The notes: a model not told the origin generated them from the letters alone. 9,107 nt of DNA from Planctomycetota bacterium (GCA_016200125.1 JACQFK010000619.1:1-9107); one strand, 5' to 3'. Counted from the stretch's first letter, positions 1 to 5,879 are shown. Numbers and translations: made by a program.

Positions 1-149
1 CGCTCGCGCCTGTGCCGCGCCGCTCTCTCCCGCCGGCGCACCCAACCGATCCCCCGGATGGGCTGCGCTCCGGATTCCCCACGAGAACCGCAAGCACTAT
101 CGACGGCAAGGGACGGACAACTTGAGCTGAAAGGGGAATTCGCGGGAAA

Positions 150-1214
150 CTACTGCGCCTTGACCTCGGCCTTGATGAGGCCGGCGGCGTGCAGGGCCTT
201 GACGACGTCCACGAGCTGCTGGTCCGTGAGCGCCGGCCCGCACTTGTCCATGAACTCGGAAAGCGTCTGCCCCTCCCGGGCGTGGAAGAGGCCGGGCCGC
301 GTGCCGGGCGTCGGCGCGGGCAGGATCACGCTGCCGGAGCGGAGCCGCACTTCGCCCGTCCAGGAGACCGCCTTCGTCGCCTCGTTGATCACGACCGACG
401 CCGTCTCGCTGCGGTAGAAGGTCACCGGCTGGTTCAGGATCACCTCGAGCCAGCGAACCGGCTCCTGCTCGTAGTCCACCGAGGGCGCGACGCCGGTCAC
501 CTCGCGGTATTCCGCGACGGTCGGGATCCGCACCTCGATGAGGCCGCCGTCGACGGCGGAGGCGACGTCGCGCCGGCCGCCGGAGCCGGTGAGGGCGCCC
601 GCGTTGATCTGGAAGGTCAGCTGGCTGGCCTCCGTCAGGTCGGGCTTCTTCAGGACCAGGTTGAACAGCTTCCGGCCCGACTTCTCCTTGATGAACGCGT
701 GGGCGAGCGGCTTCTCGACGATGGCTCCGGCCGGGATCGTCCCGACCGTCAGGTTGCCGCGCTTGGGATCGCCCTGGACGATGACCCGGCCCGACGCCAG
801 GGCGTAGATGGCGGGGTCCCGCCGGCCCTGGGGGCCGCGCAGGTCGCTGATCTGGAGTTCGCCGCCCTGCAGCGACTTGGCGTCGCCCACGGCGGAAACG
901 CTGACGTCGAGGCGGGTCCCCTCCTTCTGGAAGGGGGCGAGCTCGGCGGCGACGAGGACGAGCGCGGCGTTGCGCGCCGTGATCTCCTGGACGGCGACGT
1001 CGGGGGCGACGAGGTTCTGGAGCATCGCGCGGAGCACCCGGGCGGACTCGCCCCGGGGGCTGTCGCCGGCGCCGTTGAGGCCGGTGACGATGCCGTAGCC
1101 GCGGATCTTGTTGGCGCGCGCGCCTTCGACGTCGGCGAAGTCCTTGACGACCTGCGCCTGGGCGGCGGAGGGGGCCGCGGCGAGGGCGGCGAGCGCGACC
1201 AGGGTCTTCATCAT
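150..1214 (-). CDS. flgI: Flagellar P-ring protein FlgI
   Basis: FlgI forms the P-ring, the bushing in the peptidoglycan layer through which the flagellar rod turns. The 354-residue product is close to the usual length (about 365). It begins with a Sec-type signal peptide: Met-Met-Lys, an Ala/Leu core, and likely cleavage after AQA near residue 20. The mature start carries the family hallmark VVKDFADVEGARANKI followed by GYGIVTGLNGAGDS. The C-terminus (LTDQQLVDVVKALHAAGLIKAEV) is also typical. An SD-like GAGGAA (1221-1226) lies 6 nt before the first ATG and supports this start. It is the last recognisable gene of the flagellar operon in this window, 75 nt after flgH. The protein has a single Cys (in FMDKCGPAL), whereas the enterobacterial protein carries an intramolecular disulfide. 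The identification is firm. Confidence 0.97.
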   Translation of the reverse strand: MMKTLVALAALAAAPSAAQAQVVKDFADVEGARANKIRGYGIVTGLNGAGDSPRGESARVLRAMLQNLVAPDVAVQEITARNAALVLVAAELAPFQKEGTRLDVSVSAVGDAKSLQGGELQISDLRGPQGRRDPAIYALASGRVIVQGDPKRGNLTVGTIPAGAIVEKPLAHAFIKEKSGRKLFNLVLKKPDLTEASQLTFQINAGALTGSGGRRDVASAVDGGLIEVRIPTVAEYREVTGVAPSVDYEQEPVRWLEVILNQPVTFYRSETASVVINEATKAVSWTGEVRLRSGSVILPAPTPGTRPGLFHAREGQTLSEFMDKCGPALTDQQLVDVVKALHAAGLIKAEVKAQ

Positions 1215-1243
1215 GGCGCGTTCCTCACGTTAAGTTCCCGGGA

Positions 1244-1269
1244 ACGGGCGGGCCAGGAGGCCCGCCCGT
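1244..1269 (-). other. Intercistronic hairpin between flgH and flgI
   Basis: A perfect 11-bp stem (plus strand ACGGGCGGGCC and GGCCCGCCCGT) encloses a 4-nt loop, in the 75-nt gap between the flgH stop and the flgI start. No T-tract follows on the minus strand, so it is not a standard intrinsic terminator. A 10-bp palindrome, TTCCCGGGAA (1235-1244), abuts it. The likely role is mRNA stability, partial attenuation or control of flgI translation. The structure is seen directly; the role is inferred. Confidence 0.6.
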
Positions 1270-1289
1270 CCCAGGGCTCCGGAGAGGGG

Positions 1290-1808
1290 TTATGAAAGGA
1301 CTTCCGCCGGGAGGCGGACATCCCTGCATGTCTGGTAAGGCGCGAGGGCGCAATCCCCCGGGACACTCGCGCCGGGAAGCCAGGAGGCCCGGCCGACCGG
1401 GCCTTCGATGACGACGCTCAGGTTCAGCACGTGCTCGGCGGAGACCCGGCCGGCGTTCACGTTGGCCGGGGCGGCTTCGCCCGTGAGCTTGAGCAGCTCC
1501 TCGACCCCGTTCACCGTGCGCCGCTTGATCGCCTGGAGCACGAGCGTGCCGTTGGGCCGGATGTCGAGCACCTCGGCCATCACGGTCGCGGCGTTCGCGG
1601 CGGCGTCCTTGTTGTCGAAGCGGACCCACTGGCGCAGCTCGCGGTCCCAGCGGGGCTTCGCTTCGGCAGGCGCCTTCGCGGGCGCGGCGAACTCGATCTT
1701 CACGTGGTCGTGCTTCCGGAGCGCCGGCTTCTTCGGCGGATCGTAGGGCGAGGCGTCGTCCTGGAGGAGCGACTGCGTCAGCGCCAGCAGCAGCATCATC
1801 GAGGTCAT
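1290..1808 (-). CDS. flgH: Flagellar L-ring protein FlgH, short form without lipobox
   Basis: FlgH builds the L-ring in the outer membrane around the rod. The product has 172 residues, clearly shorter than the usual 220-240. The conserved C-terminal half is visible: MAEVLDIRPNGTLVLQAIK (residues 77-95), a VNGVEELLKLTGEAAP stretch matching the family's sGvVRp region, and NVNAGRVSAEHVLNLSVVIEG (about 116-136). The N-terminus (MMLLLALTQSLLQ) looks like a short signal peptide, but no lipobox Cys follows, although FlgH is normally a lipoprotein. The only cysteines are C153 and C161 in an unusual tail. The ATG overlaps the flgA stop (ATGA), which implies translational coupling. Position between flgA and flgI supports the call. 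The family assignment rests on the C-terminal half and on synteny. Confidence 0.85.
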   Translation of the reverse strand: MTSMMLLLALTQSLLQDDASPYDPPKKPALRKHDHVKIEFAAPAKAPAEAKPRWDRELRQWVRFDNKDAAANAATVMAEVLDIRPNGTLVLQAIKRRTVNGVEELLKLTGEAAPANVNAGRVSAEHVLNLSVVIEGPVGRASWLPGASVPGDCALAPYQTCRDVRLPAEVLS

Positions 1809-2698
1809 CGGGCGGCCTCCACGACGTCGACCCGCGAGCCGCTCGCGACCTTCGCGCGCAGCCGGTTGCGGGACGAGACGAATTCGAGCGAGATCTCCTG
1901 GCCCGGCGCGCCGTCTTCCAGCGCGCGGGCATCCACCTCGTAGCCGGAGGAGACGGCGCGGACCACGTCACCCTTCTTCAGGACGGACTTGAGCCGCAGG
2001 TCGGCGACCGTGACGGCCGCGCCCTGGCGGATGCGCGTCGCGGGGACGGCGCCGATCAGCGAGCCCGGCTCGGAGGGACGCTCGTCCTCCGCCATCTCGA
2101 CCCGCTTGATCTCCAGGTCGGCCCGGTCGATGGCCCGCCCCGGCACGAGATCGCGCACCGCGAAGACGACGTCGCGGACGCGGAAGATGCGGGCCACGAC
2201 GTCGACCTTGGTCCCGTTCGAAAGCGACGCGACGTAGCCGGCACCGCGCGGCTTGATCTCGGCGACTTCGACCCCTTCGGGGCAGGAGGCCGGCTGCATT
2301 TGGACGACGCGGACGGACACTTCGTCGGAACGGAGCCCGGCTTCGCGCTCCATCAGGTGGCGCTTGATCTCGAACGCGACCGCGCTGCGGAGCGACTCCG
2401 ACAGGGCCGCGGAACCCGTCGACACCTCCACGCGGTCGCCCCTCCAGGCGAAGGCCGCGGGGTCGAGGCCGCGCCGCTCCATCTCGCGGCGGATCTCGTC
2501 GACCGTGATGGTCCGGGTCTTCCCCTCTTCGGGGGCGCGGCCGAGATACAGGTCGGCGATCTTGAGGCGCGCCGCGTTGTCGGTGGTTTCGTCGAGCAGG
2601 TCGATGACGCGGACCCAGCGACCGCTGACGCTCGCCTTCTCCTTGAGAGCGATGGTCTCGCTGCCCAGAACCATCAGAAGAGTGAGGGCGAGACTCAC
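1805..2698 (-). CDS. flgA: Flagellar basal body P-ring formation chaperone FlgA
   Basis: FlgA is the periplasmic chaperone needed to assemble FlgI into the P-ring. The 297-residue product starts at a GTG that overlaps the flgG stop codon (GTGA), so coupling to flgG is expected. Residues 1-17 look like a signal peptide. An N-terminal domain (about 18-170) is followed by an SAF-type domain (about 178-235) containing AVRDLVPGRAIDRADLEIKRV, IGAVPATRIRQGAAVTVADLR, and then the C-terminal beta domain (about 240-293) with VLKKGDVVRAVSSGYEVDA and LEDGAPGQEI. These match FlgA C-termini well. Length is within the range for FlgA proteins with the extra N-terminal domain. Its place directly upstream of flgH and flgI fits its role. 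Confidence 0.95.
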   Translation of the reverse strand: MSLALTLLMVLGSETIALKEKASVSGRWVRVIDLLDETTDNAARLKIADLYLGRAPEEGKTRTITVDEIRREMERRGLDPAAFAWRGDRVEVSTGSAALSESLRSAVAFEIKRHLMEREAGLRSDEVSVRVVQMQPASCPEGVEVAEIKPRGAGYVASLSNGTKVDVVARIFRVRDVVFAVRDLVPGRAIDRADLEIKRVEMAEDERPSEPGSLIGAVPATRIRQGAAVTVADLRLKSVLKKGDVVRAVSSGYEVDARALEDGAPGQEISLEFVSSRNRLRAKVASGSRVDVVEAAR

Positions 2699-3417
2699 GA
2701 CTTCCTCCGGAGGTTGTTCACGTTCTGGAGGATGTCGTCGACCGCCTGGATGACCCGGGAATTGAGCTCGAAGGCGCGCTGGAGCTGAATGAGATCGGCC
2801 AGCTCCCGCATCGGGTCGACGTTGGACTGCTCGAGGTGTCCCTGGCGGATCACGCCGAGCCCCTCGCCGGGGAGGCCGTCGAGCCGCTCGCCGGCCGCCT
2901 CGGTCTGGCGGAAGAGGTTGGCCCCCGCCGTGTCGAGGCCCGAAGGATTGGCGAAGCGGGAGAGCTCGATCTGGCCGAGCGGCTGAAGCTCGCTGCCGTC
3001 GAAGCCCTGGACGAGGCCGGAGGGATCGATCACGAGGCGGGTGAATCCCGAAGGGACCATGATGGGCGGGTCGACTAAGTGGCCGTCCGAGGTCATCAGG
3101 TTGCCCTCCTCGTCGAGGCGCAAATTGCCGGCGCGGGTGTAGGCGACGCTCTGGTCGGGAAGGAGGACGCGGAGGAAGCCCTCGCCCTCGATCGCGAGGT
3201 CGAGCTCTCGCTGCGTCGCCTGGAGCCTGCCCGCCTCGAAAAGCTTCTCGGTCGACTGGAGCCGGACGCCGCCGCGGTCCGCGATCTCGGCGAGGTTGGC
3301 GCGCGAACGCTTGAAGCCCACGGTGTTCGCGTTCGCGAGGTTCCCGGCGATCAGGTCGATCTGCTGCAGGAGGGCGCGGCCGCCGGAGGCGGCGATGTTG
3401 AGCGCGCGGAGGCTCAT
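2695..3417 (-). CDS. flgG: Flagellar distal rod protein FlgG
   Basis: FlgG polymerises into the distal rod, the drive shaft that crosses the P- and L-rings. The product has 240 residues, slightly under the usual 260. The N-terminal rod/hook signature is intact: ALNIAASGGRALLQQIDLI, then GNLANANTVGFKRSRA (residues 25-40). The core shows IEGEGFLRV (77-84) and YTRAGNLRLDEEGNLMTSDGHLV (93-115). The C-terminal coiled-coil segment VIRQGHLEQSNVDPMREL... ending RAFELNSRVIQAVDDILQNVN is characteristic of FlgG rather than FlgF. An AGGAG at 3424-3428 lies 6 nt before the ATG and overlaps the flgF stop. The stop overlaps the GTG of flgA. The identification is firm. Confidence 0.96.
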   Translation of the reverse strand: MSLRALNIAASGGRALLQQIDLIAGNLANANTVGFKRSRANLAEIADRGGVRLQSTEKLFEAGRLQATQRELDLAIEGEGFLRVLLPDQSVAYTRAGNLRLDEEGNLMTSDGHLVDPPIMVPSGFTRLVIDPSGLVQGFDGSELQPLGQIELSRFANPSGLDTAGANLFRQTEAAGERLDGLPGEGLGVIRQGHLEQSNVDPMRELADLIQLQRAFELNSRVIQAVDDILQNVNNLRRKS

Positions 3418-3423
3418 GAGGGT

Positions 3424-3428
3424 CTCCT
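3424..3428 (-). promoter_or_regulatory. Shine-Dalgarno of flgG overlapping the flgF stop
   Basis: AGGAG on the minus strand is 6 nt upstream of the flgG ATG, and its first bases lie within the TAG stop of flgF. This fixes the flgG start and suggests re-initiation by ribosomes finishing flgF. Confidence 0.75.
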
Positions 3429-4128
3429 ACTTCGCCGGACGGGCGAGCTCGTTCACCGTGCGCTCGAGGGTCGCATCCTGGATGCGCAGCATCTGGAGGT
3501 TCGCCTCGAGCGCACGGAGGGCCCGGACCATCTCGGCCGATTCGAGGACCGGATCGACGGAGGACCGCTCGAGAGTCCCCTGCTGGATCCGGCTGCCGGG
3601 GGCGCCGCCGAGCGCGCTGCCCCGGTTCTCGACGAGGTTGTCCCCCCGCCTGGCCAGGCGGGCGACGTCCTCGAACTCCACCACCCCCAACTGTCCGTAT
3701 CCCACTTCTCCCTGAAAGAGCGTCCCGTCTTCGCCGACGCGGAGGCTGCCCTGCGCCGCCGGGTCGAGCGCGATTTCGCGCCCGTCCGAGGCGACGGCCT
3801 GGCAGCGCCCGTCGGCCGTGACGAGACGCCCCGAGCTGTCGATGCTGAAATTGCCCGCGCGGGTGTAGCAGTCGGCGCCGGTCTCCAGGTCGCGGACCGT
3901 GAAGTAGCCGGGGCCGAGGATCGCGAGGTCGAGCGGGCGGCGGGTGACGTCCAGGTCGCCGGGCCGCGGGTCGGTCGCGATGGCGGCCTGAAGATTCGCG
4001 CGGAAGCCGATCATCTCGCGGCGGAAGCCGACGGTCGCCGCATTCGCGAGGTTGTGGGCGATGATCTCGAGCCGGGCCGACTGGGCGAGCGCGCCGCGGC
4101 GGGAGATCTCGAGGCCGAAGGTCGACAT
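3427..4128 (-). CDS. flgF: Flagellar proximal rod protein FlgF
   Basis: FlgF is a proximal rod subunit of the flagellar basal body. The 233-residue product starts with FGLEISRRGALAQSARLEII, then AHNLANAATVGFRRE (residues 24-38), the rod/hook N-terminal signature. The middle has LGPGYFTV (71-78) and CYTRAGNFSIDSSGRLVTADG (87-107). The C-terminal helix QQGTLERSSVDPVLESAEM...RALEANLQMLRIQDATLERTVNELA fits FlgF, not FlgG. The frame stays open far upstream to 4443, but that extension is Arg-rich, unlike the family and crosses the sigma-54 promoter. The ATG at 4128 is placed exactly at the conserved N-terminus, with an AGGTGG at 4136-4141. The start shares one base with the TAA of the upstream small ORF (TAATG), which implies translational coupling. 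Confidence 0.93.
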   Translation of the reverse strand: MSTFGLEISRRGALAQSARLEIIAHNLANAATVGFRREMIGFRANLQAAIATDPRPGDLDVTRRPLDLAILGPGYFTVRDLETGADCYTRAGNFSIDSSGRLVTADGRCQAVASDGREIALDPAAQGSLRVGEDGTLFQGEVGYGQLGVVEFEDVARLARRGDNLVENRGSALGGAPGSRIQQGTLERSSVDPVLESAEMVRALRALEANLQMLRIQDATLERTVNELARPAK

Positions 4129-4262
4129 TACAGCACCACCTGCCGCAGGAAGGCGAGGGCGCCGACCCACCAGGGGCGGTTCGCGGCGATCTCGCGTGCG
4201 GCGGCGTCGGCGACGACGATCATCCGTCCCATTTCCGCCGCGATCGCGTGTTCCAGTTCCAT
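4128..4262 (-). CDS. Small ORF of 44 aa, coupled to flgF, function unknown
   Basis: A 44-codon ORF on the minus strand runs from an ATG at 4262 to a TAA whose last base is the A of the flgF ATG. It starts MELEHAIAAEMGRM and ends PWWVGALAFLRQVVL. It holds an acidic N-terminal helix and a Trp/Leu-rich hydrophobic tail. I do not recognise a family. The precise TAATG junction and its position as first ORF after the sigma-54 promoter argue that it is translated. Against this, the predicted transcription start (about 4266) leaves almost no leader for ATG 4262. Internal Met codons at residues 11 (4232) and 14 (4223) are alternative starts and would give 34 or 31 aa. It may be a real small protein, a leader peptide that delivers ribosomes to flgF, or a remnant. 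Confidence 0.5.
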   Translation of the reverse strand: MELEHAIAAEMGRMIVVADAAAREIAANRPWWVGALAFLRQVVL

Positions 4263-4277
4263 GCAGGCGCGGATAAA

Positions 4278-4293
4278 GCAACCCGCGTGCCAA
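4278..4293 (-). promoter_or_regulatory. Sigma-54 (RpoN) -24/-12 promoter of the flagellar operon
   Basis: On the minus strand the sequence TTGGCACGCGGGTTGC matches the sigma-54 consensus TGGCACG-N4-TTGC, with exactly 10 nt between the -24 GG and the -12 GC. The predicted start of transcription is near 4266, about 138 nt before the flgF ATG and in the only large gap upstream of the operon. Sigma-54 control of rod and ring genes is well established in Caulobacter, Vibrio, Pseudomonas and Campylobacter-type flagellar hierarchies. An AAA+ enhancer-binding protein would be required. Confidence 0.85.
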
Positions 4294-4328
4294 CGCCTGT
4301 CCCCAGCGGGAGCGCGGCCGATGAGAAG

Positions 4329-4355
4329 CGGAGTCGGAAATTGTTTCCGATTCCG
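4329..4355. promoter_or_regulatory. 27-bp near-perfect palindrome, candidate activator site
   Basis: Plus-strand arms CGGAGTCGGAAA (4329-4340) and TTTCCGATTCCG (4344-4355) pair at 11 of 12 positions around a 3-nt centre. The centre lies about 76 bp upstream of the predicted sigma-54 transcription start, a plausible place for an enhancer-binding protein. No T-tract follows on either strand, so it is not a standard terminator. The palindrome is seen directly; the binding role is inferred. Confidence 0.55.
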
Positions 4356-4379
4356 CGGCCTGAACCTTCGAGAACTTCC

Positions 4380-4402
4380 GACCGTTCATGACGTGAACGG
4401 TC
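4380..4402. promoter_or_regulatory. 23-bp inverted repeat abutting the first paralog start codon
   Basis: Perfect 9-bp arms GACCGTTCA (4380-4388) and TGAACGGTC (4394-4402) flank the 5-nt centre TGACG. The right arm ends at the base before the ATG at 4403. The centre is about 125 bp upstream of the predicted sigma-54 start on the other strand. It could be an operator for the plus-strand genes, a second upstream activator site for the flagellar operon, or an mRNA hairpin at the start codon. Confidence 0.55.
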
Positions 4403-4891
4403 ATGAGAACTCCCCTCAAGGCCTTGCTCCTGGCCCTCGCCATCGCGGGGACGCTCCTCGGCTCGATCTGGGCGGGCGGACTCGTCTACTGGCATGTCCG
4501 AATCACGTGGGCGCTCCGGGCCTGGGAGCGGGACGCGCCGAGCTGGATTCTCCGACACCGCTGGCGACGGGCCATCGAGACCGTCGAGAACGCGGGCTGC
4601 CGCGCCCTGCCCTATCTGGTGAACGCGCTCGATCGCGACGGCGAGCCCGAGTTCCAATCAGGCTTGGTCGACCTGATCATCCGGATCCTGGCCGGCCCCC
4701 CTCCCTTCAGCGCCGAGGCCGTTCGAATCCGCACGGAGCGCTATGAGGCATGGGATCTCGATCCCAAAGACACGCCCGCCGAGCGGGAAGCGAAGTGTGC
4801 CCGGCTCAAGACCTGGTGGCGGGACCACCGCGATCAATGCCATCACGGGTGGCGGATCTGGTCCGCGGACGGCCGCTGCTGCCTGAAGTAA
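4403..4891 (+). CDS. Unknown membrane-anchored protein, paralog 1 of 4
   Basis: I do not recognise this 162-residue protein. It has a short basic N-terminus, a hydrophobic helix at about residues 7-30 ending VYWHVRI, and then a soluble region. Residues 63-76 (NAGCRALPYLVNAL) resemble a HEAT-like repeat helix. Later come an acidic and basic stretch (TPAEREAKCARLKTWWR) and a Trp/His-rich end, HHGWRIWSADGRCC. Cysteines are at 66, 132, 146, 159 and 160; C66 and a C-terminal Cys are shared by all four paralogs. The start is fixed by an in-frame TGA at 4394-4396 and by alignment with the other three (M-K/R-xxx-K). No Shine-Dalgarno is visible; a 9-bp inverted repeat abuts the ATG. It most resembles paralog 4 (shared PEFQxGL after the GCRALP segment). 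The helix may be an anchor with the rest outside the cytoplasm, but charges on both sides make topology uncertain. Confidence 0.8.
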   Translation: MRTPLKALLLALAIAGTLLGSIWAGGLVYWHVRITWALRAWERDAPSWILRHRWRRAIETVENAGCRALPYLVNALDRDGEPEFQSGLVDLIIRILAGPPPFSAEAVRIRTERYEAWDLDPKDTPAEREAKCARLKTWWRDHRDQCHHGWRIWSADGRCCLK

Positions 4892-4906
4892 CGGTAGACT
4901 GTAGTC
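4892..4906 (+). repeat. Conserved 15-nt spacer before paralog 2
   Basis: CGGTAGACTGTAGTC fills the whole gap between the stop of paralog 1 and the ATG of paralog 2. It differs at only two of 15 positions from the spacer before paralog 3 (5381-5395). Its last 10 bases are a dyad, GACT-GT-AGTC, that ends at the base before the start codon. It contains an in-frame TAG, which rules out an earlier start. No normal Shine-Dalgarno is present. Confidence 0.7.
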
Positions 4907-5380
4907 ATGAAGGGCGTGGCCAAGGGCTTCGCGAAGACCATCGGCGTCGCGCTCGTCCTCGCGCTCCTGGCCTGGACCGGCACCTTCCTCTACTGGCATT
5001 TCAGAATCCGCTCGGCGATCCGGGTCCTGGAGGATCAACCCGTGTCCTCGCATCGAGACGGGGCGGTCCGGCAGCTCGCCTCAGGAGGCTGCCGGAGCCT
5101 GTCCTACCTGGTCGCCGCCCTGGACCCCGCCCGGGAGCAGCCCGAAATCTGGGTGGCCTTGCACAAAGCCTTCATCCAGAACTCCCTCCACCCGCAGCGG
5201 CTGAACGACCAGGAGTGTGTGGAAGCGAGCAACTACCTGGAGGAATGCCGGGTCGATCCCGACTTTTCGCCTCGAAAGCGGGCAGCGCGGGCCGAATGGA
5301 TCCGGTCCTGGTGGAAGAAGTCGGGCTCCCGCTATCACCAATGGTGGCGCGTCTGGTCCTCGTGTTGCCCGCTGAATTAG
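4907..5380 (+). CDS. Unknown membrane-anchored protein, paralog 2 of 4
   Basis: This unrecognised 157-residue protein is closest to paralog 3. It has a basic N-terminus (MKGVAKGFAK), a hydrophobic helix at about residues 11-30 with LAWTGTFLYWHFRI, the shared GCRSLSYLVAALD segment at 61-73, and a C-terminal cap WIRSWWKKSGSRYHQWWRVW (131-150) ending SSCC. Cysteines lie at 62, 104, 114, 153 and 154; C62 aligns with the invariant Cys of the family, and C153/C154 fall at the C-terminal Cys position. The GCR segment looks like one HEAT-type helix pair, and a basic WW cap after it is reminiscent of the ends of HEAT-repeat proteins in planctomycetes; that likeness is my inference. The start follows an in-frame TAG 12 nt upstream. 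The segment encoding LAWTGT shares a 19-nt identical run with paralog 3, so the duplication may be fairly recent. Confidence 0.8.
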   Translation: MKGVAKGFAKTIGVALVLALLAWTGTFLYWHFRIRSAIRVLEDQPVSSHRDGAVRQLASGGCRSLSYLVAALDPAREQPEIWVALHKAFIQNSLHPQRLNDQECVEASNYLEECRVDPDFSPRKRAARAEWIRSWWKKSGSRYHQWWRVWSSCCPLN

Positions 5381-5395
5381 AGGTAGACTGAAGTC
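5381..5395 (+). repeat. Conserved 15-nt spacer before paralog 3
   Basis: AGGTAGACTGAAGTC is the entire gap between the stop of paralog 2 and the GTG of paralog 3. It matches the spacer before paralog 2 at 13 of 15 positions and keeps the GACT-NN-AGTC dyad that ends right at the start codon. Identical length and sequence mark it as part of the duplicated unit. Confidence 0.7.
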
Positions 5396-5875
5396 GTGAA
5401 GACGGCCGCCAAATTCCTCGCCGCCGCGGTAATCCTGGGCGCCCTGGCCTGGACCGGCACCTACCTGTACTGGCACATCAGGATCCTCGGGGCGATCCGG
5501 ACGCTCGAGACGCAGACTGCGCCGGTGATTGGAACCAGCGTCGGCAATGAGGAGAATTTGGGAGCGTTCGACGTTCTGCGATCGGCGGGCTGCCGGAGTC
5601 TGCCCTACCTCGTCGGCGCGCTGAGTACCCCCAACAACTCTCTCTTCATGTGGGATGCCTTCTGGCAGATCCTGGGCAACACTCTCCCCGGGCACAGATC
5701 GGATCCGGAGAACTCCGCCACCCTCGACTTCCTCTCCGAGAATCGGTTCGAGCCCAACGACTCGGCCCCGAAGCGGCAAGAGAAGCTCGAGAAAATCCGG
5801 TCCTGGTGGAGGGAGTCGGGCCGCAAATACCACCAGACCTGGCGCGTCTGGTCGTCGAACTGCGGCGCTCGGTAA
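5396..5875 (+). CDS. Unknown membrane-anchored protein, paralog 3 of 4
   Basis: This unrecognised 159-residue protein starts at a GTG, supported by an in-frame TAG 12 nt upstream and by alignment of its MKTAAK start with the other paralogs. It has a membrane helix at about residues 7-26 with LAWTGTYLYWHIRI, a low-complexity Asn/Glu linker, the shared SAGCRSLPYLVGAL (63-76), and the cap KIRSWWRESGRKYHQTWRVW (133-152) ending SSNC. It has just two cysteines, C66 and C155, and both align across the family, so they define the invariant pair and could form a disulfide outside the cytoplasm. The middle (NPG-free, DPENSATLDFLSE) aligns only with paralog 2. It ends 4 nt before paralog 4, so the row is probably one transcript. 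Confidence 0.8.
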   Translation: MKTAAKFLAAAVILGALAWTGTYLYWHIRILGAIRTLETQTAPVIGTSVGNEENLGAFDVLRSAGCRSLPYLVGALSTPNNSLFMWDAFWQILGNTLPGHRSDPENSATLDFLSENRFEPNDSAPKRQEKLEKIRSWWRESGRKYHQTWRVWSSNCGAR

Positions 5876-5879
5876 CCCT

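Noticed and set aside
189..1295. 368-aa plus-strand open frame opposite flgI
   Set aside because: Arg/Gly/Asp-rich antisense shadow of flgI; the minus strand encodes a clear FlgI with signal peptide.
4341..4402. Possible sigma-70 promoter for the paralog row starting with TTGTTT
   Set aside because: No acceptable -10 element at normal spacing; no promoter for these genes could be supported.
4129..4443. Upstream in-frame extension of flgF
   Set aside because: Arg-rich, unlike FlgF N-termini, and it would span the promoter; the ATG at 4128 matches the conserved start.
3079..4746. 555-aa plus-strand open frame opposite flgG and flgF
   Set aside because: A long frame typical of high-GC antisense; it crosses the sigma-54 promoter and the start of paralog 1, and shows no family motif.
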